This document shows positions 1 through 7,590 of a stretch of 64,000 nucleotides of DNA, one piece after another. The notes below the pieces were generated by a model, which saw nothing but the letters and a program-made list of their open reading frames with translations, was not told the origin of the DNA and did no database searches. The position numbers were made by a program, and so were the translations under genes. This DNA is from Allokutzneria sp. A3M-2-11 16 (lineage in GTDB: Bacteria; Actinomycetota; Actinomycetes; Mycobacteriales; Pseudonocardiaceae). The DNA lies in the NCBI RefSeq assembly GCF_024213555.1, contig NZ_JANAVO010000003.1, positions 496,001 through 560,000 of the forward strand, given 5' to 3'. The first letter of the stretch is position 1; each line of letters opens with the position of its first letter.

Positions 1-264
1 CCAGGACGGCGGGGTGGCCTGGCCGACGATGTTGGTTCCCCAGCCCACGACGTGACCGTCCGCCTTCAGCGCCAGGCTGGTCCGGCTGTTCACCACGACG
101 GAGACGACGTTGGACAGCCCGGCAGGCGGGGTCGCCACACCGCCGGTGTTCTCTCCCCAGCCGACGACCGTTCCGCCCGCGAGCTCACCGGCCGACGCCG
201 AACCGGCCACGAGTGCGAGCGCGGCGGTGGCGATGACGGTCGAACGCAGCAGGCGCATCTTCAT
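1..264 (-). CDS. Secreted RCC1-repeat protein (N-terminal part, runs off the left edge)
   Basis: Only the N-terminus is inside the window. Residues 1-25 form a classic signal peptide: basic start MKMRLLRS, hydrophobic core, and a small-residue cleavage region around ASA. It is followed by two blade starts of the form VVGWG-x-N-x-G-x-ATPP, the repeat signature of RCC1/BNR-like beta-propellers common in exported actinobacterial proteins. ATG at 264 gives a good signal peptide; an in-frame GTG at 273 (VKQ then M) is the alternative, and neither has a strong ribosome-binding site. The function is unknown beyond a probable extracellular beta-propeller. The rest of the gene lies left of position 1. 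Confidence 0.8.
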   Translation of the reverse strand, partial: MKMRLLRSTVIATAALALVAGSASAGELAGGTVVGWGENTGGVATPPAGLSNVVSVVVNSRTSLALKADGHVVGWGTNIVGQATPPSW

Positions 265-370
265 CTGTTTCACAGCGCCGAACCTAGTTAGCCGTGCGGT
301 CCGGTTCTCCGTTCTGCGCCGGTCCTGCCCGCACGTCTGCCCCTAAGCGCGTCCACCAGTGCTGGGAACC

Positions 371-433
371 CCGCTCCCCACTCACAACGGGGCACGACAA
401 CGCTCAAAAACCCCGCTATGAGTACAAAACGAC
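371..433. repeat. Decayed copy of the 63-bp composite palindrome
   Basis: The right arm reads CCCCGCTATGAGTACAAAACG, recognisable against the consensus CCCGTTATGAGTACG-AAACGGG, and the left half keeps ACTCACAACGGGG. The central GAGCGCTC is reduced to ACGCTC. It lies 122 bp before the intact copy at 493. Base pairing is largely lost, so it looks like a relic. Confidence 0.55.
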
Positions 434-492
434 ACAGACGACACCACCTCGTCCACGCGCACCCCATCCTGGGCTGAGGTGGCTAGAGACCT

Positions 493-555
493 TCCGTTTC
501 GTACTCTTGTCGGGATTTTGGAGCGCTCTTTTTCCCGTTAAGAGTACGAAACGGG
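493..555. repeat. 63-bp composite palindrome, copy 1
   Basis: The left arm CCGTTTCGTACTC pairs with the right arm GAGTACGAAACGG around a central GAGCGCTC (521-528). Each arm carries its own small inverted repeat. The right flank to about 660 contains the family's conserved G-rich segment and the marker GTTTACGTG...TTACTTGCGGGACAGG, which ends just before the stop codon of the peroxiredoxin-like gene. Function unknown. Confidence 0.85.
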
Positions 556-661
556 GCTCTCTAGGTTGCGTGTGCGCGAGGTTGGGTGCGGGGGCGGTTG
601 GGATGCATGGGGCTCAGTTTACGTGATGTGTGGGGTGCTTGGATTACTTGCGGGACAGGGG

Positions 662-1177
662 TTAAGCGCGCTCGGTGGTGCGCGCGAATGCCAGCAGTTC
701 GTCGACGGACCACTGGTCGTACGCGTGCTCACCGCGCTTGGCGGCGAGCACGCTGCCGTCCCGGTCGATCAGGAAGTCCGCGGGTAGCCCGAGCCGCCCG
801 CCCTCCTGCTTGGCGGCGGGCGGCCGGAATCGGCCCAGTGCCGTCAAAGCGCCGCCCCGCAGGATCGCGCCCCAGGTTCGCGGGTGCAGCAGCGCGCGGC
901 GGCTGGATTCCACGCCGTACTCCCGGTAGTAGCGCTTCTCCGGATCGGCGATGACCGCGAACGGCAGGTCGTAGTCGCGCAGCTCGTCGGCGGGGGAGTG
1001 GAAGAAGACCACCTCGCGGATGCCCGCCGCGGTGATCTCGTCGTGCCGCCGCACCACCGACTGCAGGTGGAGGTTGCAGATGGGGCAACCGGCGAAGCGG
1101 CGGAACTGCAGGTGTACCAAGCGATCCGGGTCGGGTAAGCGGACGCGTTCCCCGGAGACGGTGATCAGCTCGCGCAT
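662..1177 (-). CDS. Peroxiredoxin-like (AhpC/TSA fold) protein
   Basis: A 171-residue protein of the thioredoxin fold. It resembles the PRX-like AhpC/TSA group of small actinobacterial thiol proteins. A CPIC (CxxC) redox motif sits at residues 31-34 in FAGCPICNLHLQ, followed by a helix and the PADFLIDRDGSVL strand typical of AhpC/TSA proteins. The expected role is reduction of peroxides or thiol-disulfide exchange in the cytoplasm; no signal peptide is seen. The start is well supported: AGGAGG lies just upstream of the ATG at 1177. It is transcribed divergently from a TetR regulator 69 bp away, which suggests control by that regulator. Substrate and electron donor cannot be read from sequence. 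Confidence 0.8.
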   Translation of the reverse strand: MRELITVSGERVRLPDPDRLVHLQFRRFAGCPICNLHLQSVVRRHDEITAAGIREVVFFHSPADELRDYDLPFAVIADPEKRYYREYGVESSRRALLHPRTWGAILRGGALTALGRFRPPAAKQEGGRLGLPADFLIDRDGSVLAAKRGEHAYDQWSVDELLAFARTTERA

Positions 1178-1246
1178 GGCTCCTCCTGTAGGCGTGTGGT
1201 GTACGCCTACGAACGTATGCGCGTATGCTGTACGCTGTCAAACGCC
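1178..1246. promoter_or_regulatory. Divergent control region with four GTAYGC hexamers
   Basis: The 69-bp gap between the peroxiredoxin-like gene and tetR contains GTACGC (1201-1206), GTATGC (1215-1220), GTATGC (1223-1228) and GTACGC (1230-1235). The symmetric order C-T-T-C and close spacing are what one expects of an operator for the adjacent TetR protein. This is inference from pattern and position only. Confidence 0.5.
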
Positions 1247-1855
1247 ATGCCACGACCCCGTTCCCTCACCCCAGAGCAGATCGCGACCGCCGCGCTGGCC
1301 GTGCTCGACCGCGACGGGCTCGACGGCCTGTCCATGCGCACGGTCGCCCAGGAGCTGGGCGTCGGCACGATGTCGCTCTACCGCTACGTCAGCGACCGCG
1401 GTCAGGTCGAAGAGCTCGTGGTCGACCTCGTGCTCCAAGCCGTCGACCCGGCCATTCCCCGTGGTACACCGGGAAAACGCCTCAGCGCGCTCGCCGATCG
1501 CGTGCGGGTCGTGGTGTCCGGGCACCCGGCGGTCGTGCCGCTGCTGCTGACCTACCGGCACCGCTCGCCCAGCTCGCTCCGCTGGGGCGAGGCGATGCTG
1601 ACCGTGCTCACCGACGCGGGGCTGACCGGCAAGCGCCGGGTGATCGCGTTCCGCGCCGTCCTCGGCTACGTCTTCGGCGCGCTCCAGGTCGCGCACTTCG
1701 GCCCGCTGTCCGGTCCCGGTACCGCCGCGCTGGCGGAGCTGCCGCCCGAAGAGTTCCCGATCCTGTCCGAGACCGCGGCGCGGGCGCGGGGCATCACGCC
1801 CGAGGAGGAGTTCCGGAAGGGCTTCGAGATCGTGCTGCGCGGGCTCGGCCTCTAG
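1247..1855 (+). CDS. TetR/AcrR family transcriptional regulator
   Basis: A 202-residue repressor. Residues 5-60 form the TetR N-terminal helix-turn-helix (LTPEQIATAALAVLDRDG, then LSMRTVAQELGVGTMSLYRYV), followed by an all-helical ligand-binding domain of the TetR_C type. ATG at 1247 (MPRPRSL) is chosen because an upstream in-frame start at 1196 would lie in the probable operator. The last four bases overlap the 3' end of the convergent LysR gene. It probably regulates the divergent peroxiredoxin-like gene and itself. Ligand unknown. Confidence 0.85.
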   Translation: MPRPRSLTPEQIATAALAVLDRDGLDGLSMRTVAQELGVGTMSLYRYVSDRGQVEELVVDLVLQAVDPAIPRGTPGKRLSALADRVRVVVSGHPAVVPLLLTYRHRSPSSLRWGEAMLTVLTDAGLTGKRRVIAFRAVLGYVFGALQVAHFGPLSGPGTAALAELPPEEFPILSETAARARGITPEEEFRKGFEIVLRGLGL

Positions 1856-2784
1856 CTGAAGCTCGCGCGGTCGGCGGGCGGGACCCAGTGCCGCGCCGGG
1901 TCCAGCGGCGTGAAGTTCTCCTCCACGTGCCGCACGAGCCGGGACAGCGCCGGGTGCGGGTGGTGCCGGTTGACCAGCAGGGACCACGGATAGACCGGAA
2001 TCGGCCGCACGATGGGGATCTGGACGACGTCCGGGTACCACGGCACGCGCATGCGCTCGGCCGCGAAGCTGAACCAGTCCGGCGAGCCGCCCAGCTCTTC
2101 GAGCAGGTGGTCGAAGCCGAAGTGCGGGCCGGACGTGTCGATCCCGATGCCCAGCTCCTCCTCCAGCGCCTCGTAGTAGTCCGCCCATTCGCTGCCGGGC
2201 TGGTTGTCCGGCATCCACGCGGTGCCACCGGCCAGCTCCGCCACGGTCACGGAGCGCCGGCGCGCCAGCGGGTGCTTGCGCCCGACCAGGAGGTGCAGGG
2301 GTTCGAGGTAGGCCGGGTGGTGCGCGATCGACTCGTCCAGCGCGCCGGTCACGCGGGCGAAGGCCGCGTCGACGCTGCGTTCGGCCAGCGCCGGTCCCGC
2401 ATCGCGAAGTCCTTGGGAGGTAACGATTTCCACCTCGACGCCGGTGGACTGGTAGAACTCCCGGACGAGCTCTGTGGAGGCCAGCCAGGTGTGGAGCACG
2501 TCGATCCGCAACGGCCGTCGCCTCGCGCGCAGCGCCGCCACGGCCTGGTCGGCGACGGTGAGCAGGGCGCGGGCGTGCGGCAGGAACGCCTCGCCGTCGC
2601 TGGTCAGGTTCGTGCCGCTGCCGCGTGAACGGTGCAGCAGGGTCGTGGCCAGGTCGTCCTCCAGCCGGGCGACCCGCTTGGACACGGCCTGCTGCGAGAG
2701 CCCGAGCCTGCTCGCCGCCTCGCCGAAGTGCCGCTCCTCCGCCACCACGGCGAACGCGCGCACCGCGCCCAGGTCCAGCTCCAC
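1852..2784 (-). CDS. LysR family transcriptional regulator
   Basis: A 310-residue LysR-type regulator. The winged helix-turn-helix occupies residues 1-60 (FAVVAEERHFGEAASRLGLSQQ, VSKRVARLEDDL), followed by a periplasmic-binding-protein-like effector domain of normal length. LysR genes usually face their target, but here the divergent side holds only a tiny open frame (from 2823) and a palindromic repeat, so the original target may have been lost. It is convergent with the TetR gene, with a 4-bp overlap. Effector unknown. Confidence 0.85.
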   Translation of the reverse strand: MELDLGAVRAFAVVAEERHFGEAASRLGLSQQAVSKRVARLEDDLATTLLHRSRGSGTNLTSDGEAFLPHARALLTVADQAVAALRARRRPLRIDVLHTWLASTELVREFYQSTGVEVEIVTSQGLRDAGPALAERSVDAAFARVTGALDESIAHHPAYLEPLHLLVGRKHPLARRRSVTVAELAGGTAWMPDNQPGSEWADYYEALEEELGIGIDTSGPHFGFDHLLEELGGSPDWFSFAAERMRVPWYPDVVQIPIVRPIPVYPWSLLVNRHHPHPALSRLVRHVEENFTPLDPARHWVPPADRASFS

Positions 2785-3094
2785 AGCTCACTCCTCAACG
2801 TGACCCGGGCTAGACTTCGCCCATGCGCCGCATCCCCGGGCTCACCCATTCCTGGGCCGGTGTGGTCCAAACCAATCCCGTTTCGTACTCATAACGGGAA
2901 ATGGAGCGCTCCCAAATCCCGGCAAGAGTACGAAACGGGAAAACAGCGCTGGGTCGGGAGGGGGCGCCACGCCTCCGGGGGATCGACGGGCGCCCCGCCG
3001 ACGACCAAGATCATCTCGCCGGTCTGGGCGGACCGGGTGGGTGCTGTTAGCGTCGCGTCACCGGATGGTCTGTGACCGTGGGAGGTGGGGTGCT
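2785..3094. other. Gene-free stretch with one palindromic repeat
   Basis: Between lysR and the STAS gene there is no gene of useful length. A 23-codon frame starting at ATG 2823 ends inside the repeat and may be the stump of a former LysR target, but this is speculative. The 63-bp palindrome at 2877-2939 is the only clear feature. Confidence 0.5.
2877..2939. repeat. 63-bp composite palindrome, copy 2
   Basis: The left arm CCCGTTTCGTACTCATAACG continues with GG, and the right arm ends GAGTACGAAACGGG. The centre GGAGCGCTCC is at 2903-2912. Length and arm spacing match the other copies exactly. The long conserved right flank of copies 1, 3, 5 and 7 is not obvious here, so this is a short-form copy. 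It sits in a divergent intergenic region, which argues against a pure terminator role. Confidence 0.85.
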
Positions 3095-3451
3095 GTGTCC
3101 TCGGACGACGGCGAGCTGCTCGACGTGCGATGGAGCACCGTCAACGGGTGGCAGGTGCTGTCGCTGGCCGGAGAGGTCGACGTCTCGCGCCAGGACGAGC
3201 TCTACGAGGAGCTCTCCGAAGCCCTGCGGACCGCCTCCGCCAGAGTGGTGCTGGACCTGACGAAGGTCTCCTACATCGACTCCTCGGGGCTGTCGGCGAT
3301 AGCGGTCGCCAACCGAGAGGCGCAGGAGGCCGGGGCGCTCTTCCGGGTGGCGGGGTCGGGTGGGTTCGTCACCCGCCTGCTCCGGACCACGGGCCTGGAC
3401 ACGGTGCTCGACCTTCACCCCACCGTCGAGGCGGCGGCCAGGTCGGCCTGA
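3095..3451 (+). CDS. STAS-domain anti-anti-sigma factor
   Basis: A 118-residue single STAS domain related to SpoIIAA/RsbV/BldG. The phosphorylation-site strand-turn reads VSYIDSSGLSAI, with the usual serine pair after Asp. Such proteins bind an anti-sigma kinase in the unphosphorylated state and free a sigma factor. GTG 3095 is chosen over upstream starts because GGAGG at 3081-3085 lies at the correct distance. The 3' end overlaps the convergent AraC gene by 37 bp. No kinase or sigma gene is adjacent, so the partner is elsewhere; the MEDS-HATPase proteins at 5.6-7.6 kb are the nearest candidates. Confidence 0.85.
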   Translation: MSSDDGELLDVRWSTVNGWQVLSLAGEVDVSRQDELYEELSEALRTASARVVLDLTKVSYIDSSGLSAIAVANREAQEAGALFRVAGSGGFVTRLLRTTGLDTVLDLHPTVEAAARSA

Positions 3452-4254
3452 GCGCGCCAGCCGCTCGGGCTCAGCCCGGTGACCTTGCGGAAGCGCGTCG
3501 CGAAGTAGAGCGCGCTGCTGAAGCCGGTCGCCTCCGAGACGGCGCCGATCGGCAGCGAACTGGACTCCAGCAGCGTCTTCGCGCGCTCGACCCGGCGGTG
3601 CTCGACGAACTGGGCGGGCGGGACACCGGTCTGAGCCTTGAAGACGTGGGCGAGCCGGGACGGCGACAACCCGGCCGCGGCGGCGATCTGCGGGACGGTC
3701 AACGGCTTGTCCAGGTTGCGGGCGATGAACAGGATCGCCTCCTGCACGGCGGCGTCCAGGCGGGCGGGCCGGGGGTTGGCGGAATCCAGCCACAACAACG
3801 CGCGCTCCAACGCGTTCAGCGCGAGGTCGACCGCCCGTGGGAGCGCGCTCCGCGCGTAGGAATCCATCTCCAGCAACATGTCGTCGACCCTTGCCCGCAG
3901 CCGCGCCTGCGGAGCCGGAATCCGGGCGACACCTGATCCGAGCGCGGGCCAGGCGAGCCATTCGTGCCACGAGTCGCGCGGGTGGAAATGGGCCCACACG
4001 ATCTCCCACGGTTCCGCGCCGACCGCCGGACCGAAGTCCTGCGGCGTGCCAGCCCACCACAGCGCGGTGTCCCCGGGCGACAAGATCTGCTCCGTGGGCT
4101 GACCTGCGACTTTGATCGTGCCCCTGCCGGTCCGGGTGTGGATGAGCAGGGGAACCGGAGTGCCGCGCCGCCGCAGGCACCGGACATCGCGGCGATGTTC
4201 GTGCCCGGTGAGCAACCGCCGCACCGGCGCGTAGGGCGTTTCGCGGGCTGCCAT
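3415..4254 (-). CDS. AraC family transcriptional regulator
   Basis: A 279-residue protein. It has an N-terminal cupin-like sensing domain (AraC_binding type, residues ~20-130) and a C-terminal double helix-turn-helix (residues ~165-270, with LTVPQIAAAAGLSPSRLAHVFK and the second motif around IGAVSEATGFSSALYFATRFRK). The arrangement is typical of regulators of sugar or small-molecule metabolism. It is divergent from the PhyH oxygenase gene 115 bp away, the likely target. It overlaps the STAS gene tail on the other strand. Confidence 0.85.
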   Translation of the reverse strand: MAARETPYAPVRRLLTGHEHRRDVRCLRRRGTPVPLLIHTRTGRGTIKVAGQPTEQILSPGDTALWWAGTPQDFGPAVGAEPWEIVWAHFHPRDSWHEWLAWPALGSGVARIPAPQARLRARVDDMLLEMDSYARSALPRAVDLALNALERALLWLDSANPRPARLDAAVQEAILFIARNLDKPLTVPQIAAAAGLSPSRLAHVFKAQTGVPPAQFVEHRRVERAKTLLESSSLPIGAVSEATGFSSALYFATRFRKVTGLSPSGWRAQADLAAASTVG

Positions 4255-4368
4255 CGCGCAAGGCTAGTTCGCCGCCGGGTGGTCCGACATGGGCCGCAGC
4301 AGGATCTCGAAGCAACGCAGCCGGTTCTCGCATTGCCGGGAAACGCCCTCGGCCGCGATCGTCGGTAC

Positions 4369-5166
4369 ATGCGCGAAGGACTGACGGAACAAGAGATCGA
4401 GTCGTACCGGACGAACGGCTTCGTGGCGATCGAGGACTTCCTCAGCCCGGCCGAACTCGACCACTGGCGGGCGGTCGTGGACGCCGCGGTGGCCGATGAG
4501 AGCGTGCGGCAGCCGGTGGGCAGCAACCCCAGGGTCAACACCCAGCGGATGAACCTGCGCTGGACGAACGCGAAGGTCGGGGAACTGGTGCAGGACCCCC
4601 GTGTCGGCAGGCTCGCGGTGGAGCTGGAGGGGGTCGACGCGATGCGCATCTGCCTCGACCAGGCGCTGATCAAGGAGCCGTTCGGGCAGCCGACCCAGTA
4701 CCACCTCGACCTCCCGTGGTGGTGCTTCGAATCCGACCACGCGTGCACGATCTGGGTGGCGCTCGACGATTCCACCGTGGGCAACGGCGCGTTGTACTTC
4801 GTGCCGGGCAGTCACCGGTTCGGGCTCGACTACCGCAGCGACCTCGGGTCGGACCTGGGCGCGGTGTTCAGCGCCAATCCCGGGTTCGCGTACTCGCCGG
4901 TCCCGCGCGAGCTCCCCGCGGGCGGGTGCACCTTCCACAACGCCCGCACGATCCACGGCGCGGGAGCGAACATGACCTCGGGCCGGCGCCGCGCGATGAC
5001 GGCCGCGTTCATGCCGGACGGAGTGCGTTTCAACGGTCTGCGCAACGAACGCATGCTCGCGACGGAAGACCTCACCGGCCTCGTCGACGGCGAAGTGTGG
5101 CGCAACGACAGGAGAAACCCTGTTGTCTACGCGCGAGGCGGGACCGGTCCCGATGCGCGGGGCTAG
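4369..5166 (+). CDS. Phytanoyl-CoA dioxygenase (PhyH) family protein
   Basis: A 265-residue Fe(II)/2-oxoglutarate-dependent oxygenase of the PhyH family. The first two iron ligands are in the HxD motif of TQYHLDLPWW, the distal histidine is in TIHGAGANMTSG, and the 2OG-binding arginine lies in the following SGRRRAMT segment. The start is ATG 4369, which gives the usual PhyH N-terminus (MREGLTEQEIESYRTNGFV). PhyH proteins hydroxylate varied small molecules; the substrate cannot be read. The AraC gene upstream on the other strand is the likely regulator. The next gene begins 9 bp downstream. Confidence 0.85.
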   Translation: MREGLTEQEIESYRTNGFVAIEDFLSPAELDHWRAVVDAAVADESVRQPVGSNPRVNTQRMNLRWTNAKVGELVQDPRVGRLAVELEGVDAMRICLDQALIKEPFGQPTQYHLDLPWWCFESDHACTIWVALDDSTVGNGALYFVPGSHRFGLDYRSDLGSDLGAVFSANPGFAYSPVPRELPAGGCTFHNARTIHGAGANMTSGRRRAMTAAFMPDGVRFNGLRNERMLATEDLTGLVDGEVWRNDRRNPVVYARGGTGPDARG

Positions 5167-5175
5167 CCTGCGGGA

Positions 5176-5628
5176 ATGGTGCGCAGGATTGCCGCGGTGC
5201 TCGCGTCCGCACTCGTGCTGGGCGGATGCGCCTCCGCGCAGGACAAGATCAACGGTGCTTGTTCGCAGGTCGAAGACGTGGTCAACGCGGTGCCGAAGTT
5301 CGCGGACCCGACCCATGCCGGGGTGACGGTTCCCGCTCTGGAAAAGCAGATCGAGGCCGCTCAGACCGCGAGCAAGACGTTCGAGGACGCCGGTGCGGAC
5401 ACCGATTTCCGGGCCGCGTGGGAGCGGATGGTCAAAGCCCTCCAAGAGCGCGTGACCGCCTGGAAGGGCTGGGACAACAAGACCCGGCCGCGCGGTAGCG
5501 ACATGTACTTCATGGTGATGTTCGCGAAGACGAAAACGGACGCCGACGAAGCGAAGGGCGCGCTCACCGCGGCGGCGGCCAAGAGCAGCTTGACCGAGTG
5601 CGGCGATGCGATCCAGTGGCGGTACTGA
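5176..5628 (+). CDS. Putative lipoprotein, unknown function
   Basis: A 150-residue exported protein with a lipobox: MVRRIAAVLASALVLGGC, Cys at residue 18. The mature part is mainly helical, with regular hydrophobic spacing around residues 50-95, and ends in a hydrophilic tail. No family was recognised. It follows the PhyH gene closely and could be co-transcribed. It would be anchored to the outer face of the membrane. Confidence 0.75.
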   Translation: MVRRIAAVLASALVLGGCASAQDKINGACSQVEDVVNAVPKFADPTHAGVTVPALEKQIEAAQTASKTFEDAGADTDFRAAWERMVKALQERVTAWKGWDNKTRPRGSDMYFMVMFAKTKTDADEAKGALTAAAAKSSLTECGDAIQWRY

Positions 5629-5641
5629 CGTTTCCCGGTGC

Positions 5642-6595
5642 TCAGGTTCCGGCGGTGTACTGGTGCGCGAGCGGGAGCGCCTCCGAGGCCGCGCCGAGGT
5701 GGAGCACCACGCGGCACCCGGGATCGCCGAGGGCGATGCGCTCTTCGAGGGTGACCGCGGCGTTCCCGGCGTTGCGCGCGGCGATACCGCCGAAGACCGC
5801 GGAAGTCATGCGGCACAAGGAAGGCGAGCGCTGCACTGCGGCCCCGAACGGGCAGCGGTCGTTGACCAGCACGATCCGGTCCTCGGTCACGTCGACGACG
5901 CGGAACGTGCCGCCGATCGCCGTCTTCAGCCGGACCAGGCACTCCGCGATCTGCTCCGGGGTCAGCGGCAGCGCGCCGGTGGTCCCGGTGGCGATCCGGT
6001 ACTCCTTCTCCATCTGGCCGCCGATGTCGGTGCCGACCTGGGCGATCGCGCGCTGGGCGGTGCCCGGCCCCTGCTGCTGCTCGATGGTGTTGGCGAGCTG
6101 GACGACCAGGGCCCGCAGGAAGCTCTCCCGGCCGAAACCGCCGGTCGGCGCGGCCTCGTCCAGGTGCGGCAACGGGTTCACCGTGTGGTTGCGGGGCGGC
6201 TCGATCGTCACCTCGACCGGCCGGGAGACCGGCAGCGTCGACCGCACGGCCTTGCCGACGCGGCGGGCGGCCACCGCCAGTTCGGGGGCGAGCTGGGAGA
6301 CCAGCCAGAGCCCCCGGCCGCGCCGCTGCGCGGAGTCGGGGGCGTGCCGGGGCAGCGAGAAGGCGGGACCCAGGTCGCGGACGGTCAGCGTCGGCCGCGC
6401 CTGCGTCCACTCCAGGGTGACCCACACCGGGCCGCTGCCGTGGTCGAGCGCGTTGGCCGTCAGCTCCATCGCGATCAGCTCGGCGTCGGCCAGGTCCTGC
6501 GGGGTGGCCTGGGAGTGCCTGGCGAGGTAGTCACGGATCTCCCGGCGCAGCGCCGACGGCACCGCCCGGTCGTGCCGATCGACGTACCAGTCCAC
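5642..6595 (-). CDS. Anti-sigma-type ATPase fused to a methanogen output domain (MetOD1-like)
   Basis: A 317-residue protein, last gene of a three-gene operon. Residues ~10-120 are an RsbW/SpoIIAB-type HATPase domain: the N-box is in ELIAMELTANALDHG, and the D-x-G and GxG motifs are in VRDLGPAF and RRGRGLWLVSQL. Residues ~170-315 match the MetOD1 output-domain pattern, including VNDRCPFG, the SPSLCRMTSAVFGG cysteine segment and a C-terminal GCRVVLHLG strand. GTG 6595 is chosen because GGAGGG lies just upstream. It starts 62 bp after the preceding stop. It probably acts as the kinase/anti-sigma arm of a partner-switching circuit; cysteines in the C-domain could bind a metal or cofactor. Confidence 0.75.
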   Translation of the reverse strand: MDWYVDRHDRAVPSALRREIRDYLARHSQATPQDLADAELIAMELTANALDHGSGPVWVTLEWTQARPTLTVRDLGPAFSLPRHAPDSAQRRGRGLWLVSQLAPELAVAARRVGKAVRSTLPVSRPVEVTIEPPRNHTVNPLPHLDEAAPTGGFGRESFLRALVVQLANTIEQQQGPGTAQRAIAQVGTDIGGQMEKEYRIATGTTGALPLTPEQIAECLVRLKTAIGGTFRVVDVTEDRIVLVNDRCPFGAAVQRSPSLCRMTSAVFGGIAARNAGNAAVTLEERIALGDPGCRVVLHLGAASEALPLAHQYTAGT

Positions 6596-6657
6596 CAGGT
6601 GGTCCCTCCGCGTAGCCCGCGCCCGCGGTGTTCCCCGCGGCGCGGACGCGGTAAACC

Positions 6658-7590
6658 TCAATCGCCGGTGGTGAACAACACCCGCACGGTGGTCCCGCCC
6701 GGCCCGGTGTGCACGCGCACTAGGTCGGCCAGGTCGTTGACGAGCAGCAGCCCGTAACCGGAGGTCTGGCCGGGCTCGGCCGGGCGGCGGCCGACGAGCG
6801 GATCGGTCAGCTCCCCGGTGTCGCGGACCTCGCACACCAGGTGCCCGTTCTCCCGCCACACGCCCAGCCGCGACGGCCCACCGGCGTGCCTGAGGCTGTT
6901 CGCGACCAGTTCGGTGACGATCAGTTCCAGGTCGGCGACGCGCTCCTCGGCCAGCCCGAGCACGCGGGCCCGGTCGGAGCCGAAGCGCCGCGCCGCGGGC
7001 AGGTCGGCCGGAGTGCCGACGCGCAGCACCGCGTCGTCCGGGCCGGTGTCGGCCAGCGGCCGGTTGTAGCGGGCGATCACGGCTTCCGGGGCGTAGCGGT
7101 CGCTGTCGTAGCGTCGTTCGCTGTCCCAGATCAGCGGGTGCGTCTCCACCGCGTCGTCCAGCGCCTCGGCCGACAACGTGGACATGTCGTAAGGGCAGAC
7201 GATGGTGACGTCGCGACCGGCGAAGGCCATGTTGATCAGCGCCTCGTGCTGGGCGCACGCCGGGTACTCGGTATCGCTGCGCGCCGCCCAGATCGGCTCG
7301 CCGATGATGCGGACGTGCCGGTCGCGGTGGGCGTCGGCGAAGCGGCGCAGCACCCGGGGGATGATCCGGCCGGGGTTGCGCCCCTCCCGGGTCATGTCCA
7401 GCAGCGTGATCCGCTCCGCCGCCGCCCCGAGCCCTTCGCGGAGCACGTCGAGCCTCGGCCCCGGCACCGCGACGGCCACGGGCTCACCCACGGCGAGGCC
7501 GTCGGTGACGAACGGGACGAGGCAGTCCAGGTACTCCTGGTCGGAGCGGTAGAACAGCGCCGGGTGGACGAAGTTGCCGTTGTCGATCAT
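6658..7590 (-). CDS. MEDS-domain sensor fused to an anti-sigma HATPase
   Basis: A 310-residue protein. Residues ~5-165 resemble the MEDS domain (methanogen/methylotroph DcmR sensory domain), with FYRSDQEYLDCLVPFVTDGL and the conserved VTIVCPYDMSTL segment. Residues ~190-305 are an RsbW-type HATPase: VTELVANSLRHAGG N-box, VRDTGEL, and a GYGLLLVNDLAD ATP lid. The start overlaps the stop of the upstream MEDS-STAS gene (ATGA at 7587-7590), so the two are translationally coupled. MEDS domains are thought to sense small molecules; output is expected through binding or phosphorylating a STAS partner, plausibly the upstream gene's product. Confidence 0.8.
   Translation of the reverse strand: MIDNGNFVHPALFYRSDQEYLDCLVPFVTDGLAVGEPVAVAVPGPRLDVLREGLGAAAERITLLDMTREGRNPGRIIPRVLRRFADAHRDRHVRIIGEPIWAARSDTEYPACAQHEALINMAFAGRDVTIVCPYDMSTLSAEALDDAVETHPLIWDSERRYDSDRYAPEAVIARYNRPLADTGPDDAVLRVGTPADLPAARRFGSDRARVLGLAEERVADLELIVTELVANSLRHAGGPSRLGVWRENGHLVCEVRDTGELTDPLVGRRPAEPGQTSGYGLLLVNDLADLVRVHTGPGGTTVRVLFTTGD

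Larger units (their letters stand above)
265..661. other. Gene-free stretch holding palindromic repeats
   Basis: No convincing gene is visible between the RCC1-like gene and the peroxiredoxin-like gene. Open frames here have poor codon bias and overlap repeats. The stretch holds a decayed copy (about 371-433) and an intact copy (493-555) of the 63-bp composite palindrome. From 556 to about 660 follows the one-sided conserved flank also seen at 15426-15533, 35602-35690 and, inverted, 22800-22894. Confidence 0.7.

Noticed and set aside
2823-2894. Short open frame MRRIPGLTHSWAGVV divergent from lysR
   Set aside because: Only 23 codons, ends in the repeat and has no recognisable domain; kept only as a possible gene stump.
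3047-4333. 428-codon minus-strand frame spanning the STAS and AraC genes
   Set aside because: It overlaps two genes with recognisable domains in other frames and has no family motif.
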